The translations under genes were made by a program, and so were the position numbers. From assembly GCF_902167145.1 (NCBI RefSeq), contig NC_050104.1, forward strand, positions 10,996,001 to 11,060,000: a stretch of DNA of 64,000 nucleotides, given 5' to 3'. Origin of the DNA: Zea mays. Its lineage: Eukaryota > Streptophyta > Magnoliopsida > Poales > Poaceae. The notes below the pieces were generated by a model that did no database searches, was not told where the DNA came from, and saw nothing but the letters and a program-made list of their open reading frames with translations. This document shows positions 35,359 to 47,504 of this stretch, piece by piece. Within the stretch, counting starts at the first letter, position 1. Each line of letters starts with the position of its first letter.

Positions 35359-36602
35359 TGTCAGCGTTTTGGACCCGCGAGGACCCTCAACCGACCAGTG
35401 AATTTGACGTTGCGTGTCCCTGCCCAGATGGATTGATGCAAGATGAAACACAAGATGGAGGATGAGGCTTATATTATCTTGCACCGGGGTGCTCGTAGTA
35501 GGGGTTACAAGCTTCGCGAGAGAGGGTGTGGCCTTGAAGTGAGCCGTCTGAGTTAGCCCCCCTCACCCTTTTTTTCCTCTCCTCTAGGAAGGCCCTGGGC
35601 ATCCCCTTTTATAGATACAAGGGGAGGGTCCAACTGTACATATGGGGGTGTAGCTATGTGCTAACGTGGCCGGCGGAGAAGTGCTTGAGTCCTGTAGAAG
35701 CGTAGCTGGCGGTGCGGCCCTGGGTCCTGCTGACGTCTCTTTGCCTTCGTAGAGAGCTAGGAACAATCGACGTCATGGACGCATGCAGGGAACCATCATT
35801 ACCTGTTGCTAGAGTAATCTAGATGTGACACCGGTCTTGTTCCTTCGTAGCCTGAGGCGGCTAGCTAGAGGTAGGGTAATGATGTATCCCCTGTAGTGTA
35901 GTCGGTCTGAGGTCGAGGTCGGGCGAGGCGGTGACTTCTCCTGAGGCCGAGGCTGAGATCGGGCGAGGTTGTGACCTTCTCCCGAGGCCGAGGCTGAGGC
36001 CGAGGCCTAGGGTCGGGCGAGGCGGAGACCTTCTCCTGAGGCCGAGGCTGAGGCCGAGGCCTGGGGTCGGGCGAGGTGGAGCTCCCTGTTGCGCCCGAGG
36101 TTGAACTCGGGAGAGGCCGTGACTTACTGTTGTTAGTCCTACCTTGGTGGTTGGCACAATAGTCGGAACGGGTGAATAGTGTTGTTTTCCTGTTAGAACG
36201 AACAGTAAAGGGGCGAAGTGACTGCGGTCAATTCGACCTTGCCAACTGAGGCACGCGTGTCAGGATAAGGTGTCAGATGATCCCCACATTAAATGCGCAT
36301 GCGATACAGTCGGTTGGTAAGGCGATTTGGCCGAGGTTGCTATACGACAAAGTTTGCCCGAGCTTAGCCTCAGGCGAGCCGGGGGTGCGCCCATTGCCTG
36401 AGGAGGCCCTCGGGCGAGTCGTGAATCCGTCTGGGACTACTATTCTTACCCGAGGCCGGGCTCGGGCGAGACGAGATCGCGTCCCTTGGCAGACGAGGCT
36501 TTAACTTTGAACCACGCTTACCGGTCTTTACGACTCGTTTTCAAGATGTTCTCCAGCCATGCTTAGGAGTATTGGGGGTACCCTTAATTACGGTACCCGA
36601 CA
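35359..36602 (-). repeat. Tat-B 3' LTR
   Basis: Plus-strand TGTCAGCGTTTTGG at the left, TACCCGACA at the right, 1244 bp. The minus-strand CTATAAAAG box is at 35606-35614. It contains three or four GAGGCCGAGGCTGAG-type repeats (35935-36075), a short counterpart of the 56-bp array of Tat-A. Confidence 0.85.
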
Positions 36603-38371
36603 GTAGCCCCCGAGCCTCAAAGGGAGTGTAGGCACTCGCTTGGAGGTTCTGTCGGATTTTTTGCAAGGGGACTAGCCTTTCTTGGTTATATTTTGTTCCG
36701 ATGGGTGCGCGCGTGCGCACCCGTCAGGTGTAGCCCCCGAGGCCTCGGAGGAGTGGTTTGACTCCTCTGAGGTCTTAATTCTTCTTGTGATTCCTCGGTC
36801 GGCCTTGTTGTTCCCGCATGCGGCCTGGCCGCAGCCCGGGTGCATGGTCAGGCTCCGAGTTTTTAAGCTGGTTTGTCGACGTGGTCAACAATTTGGCCGT
36901 AGCCTGGTGCGAGAGCAGCCCCCAAGCCTCTTCACGGAGCGAGAGGACGATCAAGTACCATCTCGACTTTTTATAGTACGCCCCTTCGTCGCCTTTCCGC
37001 AAGGAGGAAGGGGGGGAACGCGCCATGTTACCCTCGGAGGGCACCGAACACGGTGTTTCCAGTGAGTTGCTAACGGGTAATCCGAGTGGACGCCCGAGCC
37101 CCGTTCGATAAGGGTCAGCTAGTGGCCCAGAGGCGCGCTCCAAAAGTACCTGCAGGTGATTCGCTGGACCCGGACCCATTTGATAGGGTCCGAGGGCTCG
37201 GTGCCTCCCTCCGGTGGGATTCCATTACAAATCGTTCCCGCTTGTCTCGGAAATGTCTTTGGGTACCTCGGGAGCGTAGCCCGAGCCTTGGCCATGTAAC
37301 GGATTTACCCAGGGTCATCCCTGACTCTGCATGTTCTGGGGCGGCTGTCGAATCCCTTCGAGGGGCCAGCCTTCGAACCCCTGATCAGTAAAGGGCTCGG
37401 AGCCCGAGTGTTCTGGGGCGGTCGCCGGACCCCGCAGGGCGCAACCTTCGAACCCCTGATCAGTAGGAGGGCTCGGGGCCCGTTTCCTTTGCTGAGAAGG
37501 ACTCTTTCGAAATATCTCCTTTCCCGATCCCTATGGAGAGAGAGAGAGAGGGGAAAGGAAGAAAGGAAATAAACTAAAACAGTGTGGCGCACCTTTTTGA
37601 GGCGGTCATCATGACGGAGACGAAACGACGCCCGCCCGCCTGCCAGAGGAGACGTGTGTCCTGCCAGGGAGTTAATGCGACGAGACGGCGACGCGCGAGG
37701 TATCCGTTGCGCGTGCGCGAGTCATTCGAGGAACGGAACACAGGTGCGTCGTCTTTATGCTGTGGGAGAGGGCTCCCCTGCCGCTTCAAGAGAGGATGCG
37801 AGCCTGTAGGTGGGACCAGGGCCTGGTTGGTGGTTGGACCGCTGCTTCCGTCCGTCCGTTGTTGCCCCGCGCATGATTTGTAAGGGAATGTACTGGTATT
37901 TGCCTGAGAGCAAAATGTAATTGCTTTAAGTACTAAGACATCTGCTGCAGGTCAGGATAACCGCCGAGGGTGCTGTCGACGTCTAAGTCTATGTAGCTTA
38001 GTTATCCTAAGTATGTGTGTTTGTTTTCTGTGGCTGCTGAGGCCTGAATATTTGGGTATTTGAGTATAAAGTCGTGTTTCTTTCCTCTTATTTCGAGCAT
38101 TAGGACTTGTTCGTCGGTAGCAGAATCACTTATCCGAGCGTGAGCTACCTTTCGCGGAAGGTGATGAGTGAGGTATCCGTATCCCGGAGGCGTAGGAGTC
38201 CCTCGGCTCGGTCGACCTTGCCGTTCAAGGTCTCTCTCGCTCGTCTTTAGGATTCCGTTATCGACATAGTCGAAAGGCACGCCCAAGCTGTGGCCTTACA
38301 GCAGCGTGCCCGGGCCGAAGGTATGTTTTGCCTGCTTTGTGACTTTGTTTTAGCTTCACTCTTCTCCTTGT
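36603..38371 (-). other. Tat-B non-coding tail, left of the Sirevirus
   Basis: Begins with a polypurine-type GGCTCGGGGGCTAC (minus strand). It carries two 68-77-bp repeat units (37332-37475), an (AG)n run near 37534 and one copy of the 330-bp direct repeat (37957-38280). A plus-strand GAAG|GTATGT donor-like site at 38310-38318 could belong to the antisense gene described at 47103. Confidence 0.6.
38367..38371. other. Sirevirus target-site duplication, left copy (CTTGT)
   Basis: CTTGT at 38367-38371 recurs at 46983-46987 just after the 3' LTR. Confidence 0.95.
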
Positions 38372-39567
38372 TGAAAGGGAAATGTGCCCTTGGGCCATTT
38401 CTAAGTGTTTTGATGATTTAGTGTCCAACACAAGTGCCTAAGTGTCAAATGGTGGACAAAGTACAAATCAAGTATAAAGGTATGTTTCTCAGACTTAGTA
38501 CATTGTTTTAGAGACTAATGTATTGTGTCTAAGTGCTGGAAACAGGAGAAAACAAATTGGAGAGAGATAGCTTTGTTTCAGCCAAAGCCAGCTCTGTCTG
38601 GGTGCACCGGACAGTGTCCGGTGCGCCAGGTTGGCTCACGCAAACTAGCTGCTCTCGGGAAGGAATTAACGGCGTACAACTATAATTCACCGGACTGTCC
38701 GGTGTGCACCGGACTGTCCGGTGAGCCAACGGTCAGCCGAGCCAATGATCGGCTGCGCGATCCGCGCGAGACACGTGGCCGAGCCAACGGTCGGGAGGGG
38801 GCACTAGACTGTCCGGTGTGCACCGGACAATGTCCGGTGCGCCAACGGCTCCAAGGTTGCCAACGATTGGCTTTGCCAAATAAGGAAGGAAATCCGCACC
38901 GGACAGTGTCCAGTGGTGCACCGGACTGTCCGGTGCACCAGGCGACAGAAGGCAAGAATTGCCTTCCCAGATTGCTCTCAACGGCTCCTAGCTGCCTTGG
39001 GGCTATAAAAGGGACCCCTAGGCGCATGGAGGAGAACACCAAGCATTCCTTGAGCACTCTTGATCACTCACACTCCATTCTTGCGCACTTGTTCGACATT
39101 CTAGTGAGTTGAGCTCCGTTCTAGTGTGCTAGTCTTTTGAGCTTAAGTCTGGGTCTTGTGTGTGGTGTCTTGTGTGAGTTGCTAATCCCTCCCTTACTTC
39201 GTGCTTCTTTGTGAACATCTTTGTAAGGGCGAGAGACTCCAAGTTGTGGAGATTCCTCGCGAACGGGATATAGAAAAGAAAAGCAAACACCGTGGTATTC
39301 AAGTGGGTCTTTGGACCGCTTGAGAGGGGTTGATTGCAACCCTTGTTCGTTGGGACGCCACAATGTTGAAGTAGGCAAGTGTTGTACTTGGCCGAACCAC
39401 GGGATAAACCACTGTGTCTACCTGTGTTGATTCTCTTGTGGTTATTGTGTTTCGCTAAGACTCTTCTCTAGCCACTTGGCAAAACGGTGCTAACGCTTAA
39501 CCATGTTTTTGTGGCATTAAGTTCAAGTTTTACAGGATCACCTATTCACCCCCTCTTGGTGCTCTCA
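38372..39567 (+). repeat. Sirevirus 5' LTR
   Basis: TGAAAGGGAAATGTGCCC to GGTGCTCTCA, 1196 bp. CACCGGACAGTGTCCGGTG-type palindromes cluster at 38600-38945, upstream of CTATAAAAG (39003-39011), the promoter box. Confidence 0.95.
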
Positions 39568-39569
39568 AT

Positions 39570-39581
39570 TGGTATCGGAGC
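39570..39581 (+). promoter_or_regulatory. Sirevirus primer binding site
   Basis: TGGTATCGGAGC two bases after the LTR, complementary to initiator Met tRNA. Confidence 0.95.
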
Positions 39582-39617
39582 CATTCTCTTCAATAAAGGG
39601 ACTAACCGCCCGAAGAG

Positions 39618-42020
39618 ATGGATCCTAAGGGGAAGGGAATCGTGATCAATGATAAGGAGAAGGAGTCCTTCGTCAACGAGCCGAAGGATGACAAGCCTAC
39701 CGACTCGGGCTCGGGCCACAAACGAAAGGATGGGAAGAAGAAGAAGACAAGGCACATCAAGGAGATCGTCTACTACGACGACAGCGACGAGTCCACTTCT
39801 TCCCAAAAGGACAACGACGACAACGACTACGAGAGAAGGAAACCGGTTAATTCGAACTTTTCTTTTGACTACTCTCGTATTCCGCAAAGTACAAATGCTT
39901 ATTTGCTCTCCATTCCACTTGGCAAACCTCCTCACTTTGATGGAGAGGACTACGGATTTTGGAGCCACAAAATGCGTAGTCACCTGTTCTCTCTCCATCC
40001 GAGCATATGGGAGATTGTGGAAAGTGGAATGAAATTTGATAGCTCAGATAGTCCTATGTTTAGCAATGAACAGATTCATAGAAATGCACAAGCTACTACT
40101 GTGTTGTTAGCCTCCTTGTGCAGGGACGACTATCATAAGGTGAGCGGCTTGGACAATGCCAAGCAGATATGGGACACTCTCAGGATATCACATGAGGGGA
40201 ACGACGTCACCTTACTCACCAAAATGGAGTTGGTGGAGGGCGAGCTTGGAAGATTCGCAATGATCAGGGGAGAGGAGCCAACCCAAACATACAACCGGCT
40301 CAAGACCCTCATCAACAAGATAAGGAGCTACGGAAGCACACGATGGACGGACCACGACGTCGTTCGTCTAATGCTAAGGTCCTTTACTGTACTTGATCCA
40401 CATTTGGTGAACAATATCCGTGAAAATCCTAGGTACACCAAGATGTCGCCCGAAGAAGTTCTTGGGAAATTTGTAAGCGGGCAAATGATGATCAAGGAGG
40501 CAAGATATGTCGACGACGCGTTGAACGGTCCAATCCATGAGCCTCAACCCATTGCTCTCAAGGCAACGAGGAGCAAGGAGGCGCTACCTAGCAAGGTGGC
40601 GCAAGTTGAGGCGGCCGGGCTCAATGATGAAGAGATGGCCCTCATCATCAAACGCTTCAAGACGGCGCTAAAGGGTCGCAAGGGGCAGCCAAGCAAGACC
40701 AAGACAAAAGGGAAGCGCTCATGCTTCAAATGTGGTAAGGTTGGTCATTTTATTGCTAATTGTCCCGACAATGATAGTGACCAGGAACAAGGGAACAAGA
40801 GGCAGAAGAAGAAGAACTATAAGAAGGCAAAAGGCGAGGCACATCTTGGCAAGGAGTGGGACTCGGATTGTTCGTCGTCCGACTCCGACAACGAAGGACT
40901 CGCCGCCACTGCCTTCAACAAGTCATCCCTCTTCCCCAACGAGCATCACACTTGCCTCATGGCAAGGGAAAAGAAGGTAAGCGTTCGTAACACTAGTACT
41001 TATGTTTCTTCAAGTGAGGATGAGTCTAGTGATGATGATGAAATAGATTATTCATGTTTATTCAAGGGTCTAGATAGAACCAAGGTGGATAAAATAAATG
41101 AATTGATTGATGCCTTGAATGATAAGAATAGATTGCTAGAAAAGCAAGAGGATCTCTTATATGATGAACATGATAAGTTTGTAGAAGCTCAAAAATCCCT
41201 TGCTTTAGAAATAAAGAGGAATGAAATGCTTTCTTGTGAATTGTCTACATGCCATGACTCTATCTCTAGTTTAAAAAGCATAAACGATGACTTGAATGCT
41301 AAGTTAGAAATAGCTAATAAATCAACACCTTGTGTAGAACATGTTGTGATTTGCACTAGGTGTAAAGATTTTAATGTTGATGCTTGTAGTGAACACCTAG
41401 TGTCAATTTCTAAATTGAATGATGAAGTGGCTAGTCTTAATGCCCAACTTAAGACTAGCAAAAGCGAATTTGATAAGTTAAAATTTGCAAGGGATGCCTA
41501 CACGATTGGTAGACACCCCTCAATTAAGGATGGACTTGGTTTCAAGAGGGAAGCCAAGAACTTAACAAGCCATAAGGCTCCCATCCCCGCCAAGGAGAAA
41601 GGGAAGTCCCCTATGGCTAGTAGTGCTAAAAAGAACCATGCTTTTATGTATCATGATAGGAGACATGCTAGAAATACAAATAGAAGTTATGATGATTTTG
41701 ATTCACATGTTTATGATTCATATGCTATGTTTGCTTCTAGTTCTTCCTATATGCATGGTAGAAATGTAGCTAGGAGAAATAGTATTAATCACATGCCTAG
41801 GAGAAATTGTGTTAACGTTCCTAGGAAAATTAATGAACCTTCTACAATATACCATGCTTGCAATGCTTCATTTGCCATTTGTAGAAAGGATAGGAAGGTA
41901 ATTGCTAGGAAATTAGGGGCAAGATGCAAGGGAGATAAAACTTGCATTTGGATCCCTAAAACCACTGTGACTAACCTTGTAGGACCCAACAAGAGTTGGG
42001 TACCTAAAACCCAAGCCTAA
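39618..42020 (+). CDS. Sirevirus Gag (800 aa)
   Basis: Lysine-rich N-terminus, then the Copia gag domain from about residue 95 ([45 protein letters not shown]). A zinc knuckle CX2CX4HX4C ([14 protein letters not shown]) lies at residues 369-382. Then come an acidic serine-rich stretch and a predicted coiled coil at about 485-660 ([18 protein letters not shown]). Long C-terminal extensions with coiled coils are typical of Sireviruses, where they have been linked to host protein binding. It packages the RNA in cytoplasmic particles. The start ATG is 36 bp after the primer site. The frame is open throughout; the gag stop is 7 bp before the pol start, in another register. Confidence 0.93.
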   Translation: MDPKGKGIVINDKEKESFVNEPKDDKPTDSGSGHKRKDGKKKKTRHIKEIVYYDDSDESTSSQKDNDDNDYERRKPVNSNFSFDYSRIPQSTNAYLLSIPLGKPPHFDGEDYGFWSHKMRSHLFSLHPSIWEIVESGMKFDSSDSPMFSNEQIHRNAQATTVLLASLCRDDYHKVSGLDNAKQIWDTLRISHEGNDVTLLTKMELVEGELGRFAMIRGEEPTQTYNRLKTLINKIRSYGSTRWTDHDVVRLMLRSFTVLDPHLVNNIRENPRYTKMSPEEVLGKFVSGQMMIKEARYVDDALNGPIHEPQPIALKATRSKEALPSKVAQVEAAGLNDEEMALIIKRFKTALKGRKGQPSKTKTKGKRSCFKCGKVGHFIANCPDNDSDQEQGNKRQKKKNYKKAKGEAHLGKEWDSDCSSSDSDNEGLAATAFNKSSLFPNEHHTCLMAREKKVSVRNTSTYVSSSEDESSDDDEIDYSCLFKGLDRTKVDKINELIDALNDKNRLLEKQEDLLYDEHDKFVEAQKSLALEIKRNEMLSCELSTCHDSISSLKSINDDLNAKLEIANKSTPCVEHVVICTRCKDFNVDACSEHLVSISKLNDEVASLNAQLKTSKSEFDKLKFARDAYTIGRHPSIKDGLGFKREAKNLTSHKAPIPAKEKGKSPMASSAKKNHAFMYHDRRHARNTNRSYDDFDSHVYDSYAMFASSSSYMHGRNVARRNSINHMPRRNCVNVPRKINEPSTIYHACNASFAICRKDRKVIARKLGARCKGDKTCIWIPKTTVTNLVGPNKSWVPKTQA

Positions 42021-42027
42021 ATTTGCC

Positions 42028-44976
42028 TTGCAGGTTTATGCATCCGGGGGTTCAAGCTGGATTATCGACAGCGGATGCACAAACCACATGACGAGGGAGA
42101 AGAAGATGTTTACCTCCTACGTCAAGAACAAGGATCCCCAAGATTCAATCATATTCGGTGATGGGAATCAAGGCAAGGTGAAAGGCTTAGGCAAAATTGC
42201 AATCTCAAATGAGCACTCTATTTCTAATGTGTTCTTAGTTGAGTCCCTTGGATATAATTTGCTATCTGTTAGTCAATTATGCAATATGGGATATAACTGT
42301 TTATTCACTAATGTAGATGCGTCTGTCTTTATAAGAAGTGATGGTTCATTAGCCTTTAAGGGTGTATTAGACGGCAAACTTTACTTAGTTGATTTTGCAA
42401 AAGAGGAGGCCGGTCTAGATGCATGCTTAATTGCTAAGACTAGCATGGGCTGGTTGTGGCATCGCCGCTTAGCACATGTGGGGATGAAGAACCTTCACAA
42501 GCTTCTAAAGGGAGAACACGTGATAGGTTTAACTAATGTTACCTTTGAAAAAGATAGACCTTGTGCAGCTTGTCAAGCAGGTAAACAAGTGGGAGGAGCA
42601 CATCACAGCAAGAATGTGATGACCACATCAAGACCTTTGGAGATGCTTCACATGGACCTCTTCGGACCCGTCGCCTATCTAAGTATAGGAGGAAGTAAGT
42701 ATGGTCTCGTTATAGTTGATGACTTTTCCCGCTTCACTTGGGTATTCTTTTTGCAGGATAAATCTGAAACCCAAGGGACTCTCAAGCGCTTCCTAAGGAG
42801 AGCTCAAAACGAGTTTGAGCTCAAGGTGAAAAAGATTAGGAGCGACAATGGGTCCGAGTTCAAGAACCTTCAAGTGGAGGAGTACCTTGAGGAGGAAGGG
42901 ATCAAGCACGAGTTCTCCGCTCCCTACACACCACAGCAAAATGGTGTGGTAGAGAGGAAGAACAGGACACTTATTGACATGGCGAGGACGATGCTTGGAG
43001 AGTTCAAGACCCCCGAGCGCTTTTGGTCGGAAGCCGTGAACACGGCTTGCCACGCCATCAATAGGGTCTACCTTCATCGCCTCCTCAAGAAGACGTCATA
43101 CGAGCTATTAACCGATGAAGAAGAAGTTCCAACGGCTGCAATACGCACCATGGCAATTGGAGATGTGCGACCCCAGGAACAAGATGAACGAGATCAACCT
43201 TCTTCCTCAACAATGGTGCATCCCCCAACTCAAAATGATGAACATGAGGCGTGTGATCAAGGGGGAGCACAAGATGATCTTGCAATGGAGGAAGAAGCGC
43301 AACTGGCACCTCCAACCCAAGTTCGAGCAATGATTCAAAGGGATCATCCCGTCGACCAAATTTTGGGTGATATTAACAAGGGAGTAACTACTCGATCTCG
43401 GTTAGTTAATTTTTGTGAGCATTACTCCTTTGTCTCTTCTATTGAGCCTTTCAGGGTAGAAGAGGCCTTGCTAGATCCGGACTGGGTGTTGGCCATGCAA
43501 GAGGAGCTCAACAACTTCAAGAGGAATGAAGTTTGGACACTGGTGCCTCGTCCTAAGCAAAATGTTGTGGGAACCAAGTGGGTGTTCCGCAACAAACAAG
43601 ACGAGCACGGAGTGGTGACGAGGAACAAGGCTCGACTTGTGGCAAAAGGTTATGCCCAAGTCGCAGGTTTGGACTTTGAGGAGACTTTTGCTCCTGTGGC
43701 TAGGCTAGAGTCCATTCGTATTTTGCTAGCATATGCCGCTCACCATTCTTTCAGGTTGTTCCAAATGGATGTGAAGAGCGCTTTCCTCAACGGGCCAATT
43801 AAGGAGGAGGTGTACGTGGAGCAACCCCCTGGTTTTGAGGATGAACGGTACCCCGACCACGTGTGTAAGCTCTCTAAGGCGCTCTATGGACTTAAGCAAG
43901 CCCCAAGAGCATGGTATGAATGCCTTAGAGACTTTTTAATTGCTAATGCTTTCAAGGTCAGGAAAGCCGATCCAACTCTTTTTACTAAGACTTGTGATGG
44001 TGATCTTTTTGTGTGCCAAATTTATGTCGATGACATAATCTTTGGGTCTACTAACCAAAAGTCTTGTGAAGATTTTAGCAGGGTGATGACTCAGAAATTC
44101 GAGATGTCGATGATGGGCGAGTTAAGCTACTTCCTTGGGTTCCAAGTGAGGCAACTTAAGGATGGAACCTTCATCTCTCAAACGAAGTACACACAAGATT
44201 TGATCAAGAGGTTTGGGATGAAGGACGCCAAGCCCGCAAAGACTCCGATGGGAACCGACGGACACACCGACCTCAACAAAGGAGGTAAGTCCGTTGATCA
44301 AAAAGCATATCGGTCTATGATAGGGTCTTTACTTTATTTATGTGCTAGTAGACCGGATATCATGCTTAGCGTATGCATGTGTGCTAGATTTCAATCCGAT
44401 CCTAAGGAGTGTCACTTAGTGGCTGTGAAGCGAATTCTTAGATATTTAGTCGCTACGCCTTGTTTCGGGATCTGGTATCCAAAGGGGTCTACCTTTGACT
44501 TGATTGGATATTCAGACTCCGACTATGCTGGATGTAAGGTCGATAGGAAGAGTACATCAGGGACGTGCCAATTCTTAGAAAGGTCCCTGGTGTCATGGAG
44601 TTCTAAGAAACAAACTTCCGTTGCCCTATCCACCGCTGAGGCCGAGTATGTTGCCGCAGGACAGTGTTGCGCGCAACTACTTTGGATGAGGCAAACCCTC
44701 AGGGACTTTGGCTACAATCTGAGCAAAGTCCCACTCCTATGTGATAATGAGAGTGCTATCCGCATGACGGATAATCCTGTTGAACACAACCGCACAAAGC
44801 ACGTAGACATCCGGCATCACTTTTTGAGAGACCACCAGCAAAAGGGAGATATCGAAGTGTTTCATGTTAGCTCCGAGAACCAGCTAGCCGATATCTTTAC
44901 CAAGCCTTTAGATGAGCAGACCTTTTGCAAGTTGCATAGTGAACTAAATGTCTTAGATTCACGGAACTTGGATTGA
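42028..44976 (+). CDS. Sirevirus Pol: protease, integrase, reverse transcriptase, RNase H (982 aa)
   Basis: Copia order. Protease active site [10 protein letters not shown] at about residue 14; GAG-pre-integrase HHCC region at 143-185 ([18 protein letters not shown]). Integrase D,D35[10 protein letters not shown] (about 210), RSDNGSEF (about 272), NGVVERKNR (about 307). RT from about 500 ([20 protein letters not shown]) with YVDDIIFG at 666, and RNase H ([22 protein letters not shown]) to the end. Integrase text jumps from TSYELLT directly to [16 protein letters not shown], so compared with family members the usual post-core segment (about 80 residues) seems deleted in frame. Pol is in the +1 register relative to gag. 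Apart from this deletion the frame is open. Confidence 0.93.
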   Translation: MQVYASGGSSWIIDSGCTNHMTREKKMFTSYVKNKDPQDSIIFGDGNQGKVKGLGKIAISNEHSISNVFLVESLGYNLLSVSQLCNMGYNCLFTNVDASVFIRSDGSLAFKGVLDGKLYLVDFAKEEAGLDACLIAKTSMGWLWHRRLAHVGMKNLHKLLKGEHVIGLTNVTFEKDRPCAACQAGKQVGGAHHSKNVMTTSRPLEMLHMDLFGPVAYLSIGGSKYGLVIVDDFSRFTWVFFLQDKSETQGTLKRFLRRAQNEFELKVKKIRSDNGSEFKNLQVEEYLEEEGIKHEFSAPYTPQQNGVVERKNRTLIDMARTMLGEFKTPERFWSEAVNTACHAINRVYLHRLLKKTSYELLTDEEEVPTAAIRTMAIGDVRPQEQDERDQPSSSTMVHPPTQNDEHEACDQGGAQDDLAMEEEAQLAPPTQVRAMIQRDHPVDQILGDINKGVTTRSRLVNFCEHYSFVSSIEPFRVEEALLDPDWVLAMQEELNNFKRNEVWTLVPRPKQNVVGTKWVFRNKQDEHGVVTRNKARLVAKGYAQVAGLDFEETFAPVARLESIRILLAYAAHHSFRLFQMDVKSAFLNGPIKEEVYVEQPPGFEDERYPDHVCKLSKALYGLKQAPRAWYECLRDFLIANAFKVRKADPTLFTKTCDGDLFVCQIYVDDIIFGSTNQKSCEDFSRVMTQKFEMSMMGELSYFLGFQVRQLKDGTFISQTKYTQDLIKRFGMKDAKPAKTPMGTDGHTDLNKGGKSVDQKAYRSMIGSLLYLCASRPDIMLSVCMCARFQSDPKECHLVAVKRILRYLVATPCFGIWYPKGSTFDLIGYSDSDYAGCKVDRKSTSGTCQFLERSLVSWSSKKQTSVALSTAEAEYVAAGQCCAQLLWMRQTLRDFGYNLSKVPLLCDNESAIRMTDNPVEHNRTKHVDIRHHFLRDHQQKGDIEVFHVSSENQLADIFTKPLDEQTFCKLHSELNVLDSRNLD

Positions 44977-45094
44977 TTTATTGCATACATGTGTTTATGC
45001 CTTTGATCATGTTCCTTATGCATTTTGTTGTTTACTTATGGTGCTCAAGTTGTACAAGCACTCCCCGGACCTTTCAAGTCCATTTGCAAGGGAT

Positions 45095-45765
45095 GCACAA
45101 ATTTAGGGGGAGTTGTGCTACAACTTGACCCTTTGAGACTAACCGTGTGCTTGAGTTTGCTTGTTTTAATCTTAAAGGAGGTTTGAAAGGGAAAAGGTGG
45201 ACTTGGACCATGAAAGACTTCCACTGCACTCCGATGAGAGGGTAACTTATTCCAAGTTCATCTCACGTACTCTTATTGCCTTTGTATTCTTATTGAAGAT
45301 TTTGGTGAGGCAATGGGGTTCGAGGGCCACAATTGATCCTGTTTTGGTGCTTGATGCCAAAGGGGGAGAAAATAAAGGCCAAAGCAATAAATGGATCAAC
45401 TACCACTTGAGAATTTTGAAAATAATAGAATAGAGCTTTTGTTTTGTCAAAATACTCTTATTGGCTCTTTTTGTCAAAAGTTGGCTTCTTGTGGGGAGAA
45501 GTGTTGATTATGGGAAAAAGGGGGAGTTTTTGATATCTTGAATCAATTTCTCTTGGAATGACTCTCTTTATGTCTTAACAAGTGTGTTTGACTTAGAGAT
45601 AGAAATTTGAGTTTGATTTGCAAAAACAAACCAAGTGGTGGCAAAGAGTGATCGATATATGCCAAATATGAATCAAAACAATTTTGAGTTCTTATTTGAA
45701 TTGATTTTGTACTTGTTCTACTTGCTTTATGTTGTGTTGGCATAAATCACCAAAAAGGGGGAGAT
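45095..45765 (+). promoter_or_regulatory. Sirevirus 3' untranslated region with multiple polypurine tracts
   Basis: AGGGGGAG words at about 45103 (TTTAGGGGGAGTTG), 45360 (AAAGGGGGAGAAAA), 45518 (AAAAAGGGGGAGTTTT) and 45754 (AAAAAGGGGGAGA, directly at the LTR). Repeated tracts of this kind are a recognised Sirevirus feature. A small frame at 45197-45433 has no env-like domain. Confidence 0.85.
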
Positions 45766-46982
45766 TGAAAGGGAAATGTGCCCTTGGGCCATTTCTAAGT
45801 GTTTTGGTGATTTAGTGTCCAACACAAGTGCCTAAGTGTCAAATGGTGGACAAAGTACAAATCAAGTATAAAGGTATGTTTCTCAGACTTAGTACATTGT
45901 TTTAGAGACTAATGTATTGTGTCTAAGTGCTGGAAACAGGAGAAAACAAATTGGAGAGAGATAGCTTTGTTTCAGCCAAAGCCAGCTCTATCTGGGTGCA
46001 CCGGACAGTGTCCGGTGCGCCAGGCTGGCTCAGGCAAACTAGCTGCTCTCGGGAAGGAATTAACGGTGTACGACTATAATTCACCGGACTGTCCGGTGTG
46101 CACCGGACTGTCCGGTGAGCCAACGATCGGCCGAGCCAACGATCGGCTGCGCGATCCGCGTGAGACACGTGGCCGAGCCAACGGTCGGGAGGGGGCACCG
46201 AACTATCCGGTGTGCACCGGACAGTGTCCGGTGCGCCAACGGCTCCAAGGTTGCCAACGGTCGGCTTCGCCAAATAAGGAAGGAAATCCGCACCGGACAG
46301 TGTCCGGTGGTGCACCGGACTGTCCGGTGCACCAGGCGACAGAAGGCAAGAATTGCCTTCCCAGATTGCTCTCAACGGCTCCTAGCTGCCTTGGGGCTAT
46401 AAAAGGGACCCCTAGGCGCATGGAGGAGAATACCAAGCATTCCTTGAGCACTCTTGATCACTCACGCTCCATTCTTGCGCACTTGTTCGACATTCTAGTG
46501 AGTTGAGCTCCGTTCTAGTGTGCTAGTCTTTTGAGCTTAAGTCTGGGTCTTGTGTGTGCGTATTTGCTGTGATCTTTGTGTCTTGTGTGAGTTGCTAATC
46601 CCTCCCTTACTTCGTGCTTCTTTGTGAACATCTTTGTAAGGGCGAGAGACTCCAAGTTGTGGAGATTCCTCGTGAACGGGATATAGAAAAGAAAAGCAAA
46701 CACCGTGGTATTCAAGTGGGTCTTTGGACCGCTTGAGAGGGGTTGATTGCAACCCTTGTCCGTTGGGACGCCACAACGTGGAAGTAGGCAAGTGTTGTAC
46801 TTGGCCGAACCACGGGATAAACCACTGTGTCTACCTGTGTTGATTCTCTTGTGGTTATTGTGTTTCGCTAAGACTCTTCTCTAGCCACTTGGCAAAACGG
46901 TGCTAACGCTTAACCAAGTTTTTGTGGCATTAAGTTCAAGTTTTACAGGATCACCTATTCACCCCCCCTCTAGGTGCTCTCA
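45766..46982 (+). repeat. Sirevirus 3' LTR
   Basis: 1217 bp, same termini as the 5' LTR. It has a 21-bp excess near 46555-46575 relative to 5' LTR position 39160. TATA box CTATAAAAG at 46397-46405. Confidence 0.95.
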
Positions 46983-47102
46983 CTTGTGTCTGAAGAATAC
47001 CGTCCGGCTGTCTTCAGGGTTCGAGACGGCTCTTAACGAGTCCGTCAAGAACTGCAAGGCGCTTGCCCAGGCGGCTGAGCAGAGGAGGCCGACTGCCTGG
47101 CC
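46983..47102 (+). other. Tat-B tail resumes; upstream part of antisense ORF
   Basis: After the target duplication, Tat-B DNA contains coding-like GC-rich text (for example RPAVFRVRDG) that reads toward the ORF at 47103 but is broken by stops. Confidence 0.5.
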
Positions 47103-47504
47103 ATGTCCGAGGCCATCTCGGCCTTCTGCCGGACCTTTGGTCTCGACGACGTCCCCTCGAGCAGCTCCCCCCAGAGTCGCCTGCGGGCCTTGGGCGGCCA
47201 CGTGCGCAGCAGACTTCGCGGGACGCTGCACCACGACGTTAGGCAAGCCTTCGCTGTCCTCGCCTCCCACTACGACGTGGATTTGGAGCAGGTCAGCGAG
47301 GGCTACTGCTTACCCAACGAAGAGGAGGCCGCCCTAGCCTAGGTCCAAAGGCTTGATGCGACTGCCGAGGGCCCAGGCGCGGCGTTGGCTTCCTTTTTTG
47401 AGGTGGAGATCCTTCCGCCTGTGTCACCGTCCGAGGCCGGGCCAGATTCCGCCGCAGGTAGGAACGACGCCGAGGGTGCTGCTCCTCCCCCTGTCGACGC
47501 CTGA
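47103..47504 (+). pseudogene. Tat-B antisense ORF (aORF)
   Basis: Plus-strand frame, opposite to Tat-B pol: MSEAISAFCRTFGLDDVPSS, RLRALGGHVRSRLRG, HHDVRQAFAVLASHYDVDLE and VSEGYCLPNEEEAALA. A TAG at 47340-47342 interrupts the frame, which otherwise continues (VQRLDATAEG...FFEVEILPPVSPSEAGP) to TGA at 47502-47504. Tat-lineage elements commonly carry such an antisense frame between integrase and 3' LTR; its function is unknown. A GAAG|GTATGT donor-like site left of the Sirevirus (38310-38318) suggests that the gene was spliced and that the Sirevirus landed in or near its intron. Confidence 0.65.

Larger units (their letters stand above)
38372..46982 (+). mobile_element. Sirevirus-type Copia retrotransposon (Opie/Ji group), complete
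   Basis: 8611-bp insertion in Tat-B with CTTGT duplications. LTRs of 1196 and 1217 bp, primer site TGGTATCGGAGC, separate long gag and pol frames, and several AGGGGGAG polypurine tracts before the 3' LTR. These are hallmarks of Sireviruses. LTRs rich in palindromic CACCGGACTGTCCGGTG words point to the maize Opie/Ji group. Both ORFs are open. By eye the LTRs differ at roughly 25 bases plus a 21-bp indel, so it is older than the chromovirus at 18855. Confidence 0.95.

Noticed and set aside
45197..45433. Small ORF after Sirevirus pol as an env gene
   Set aside because: No signal peptide, membrane segment or similarity; it lies among polypurine tracts.
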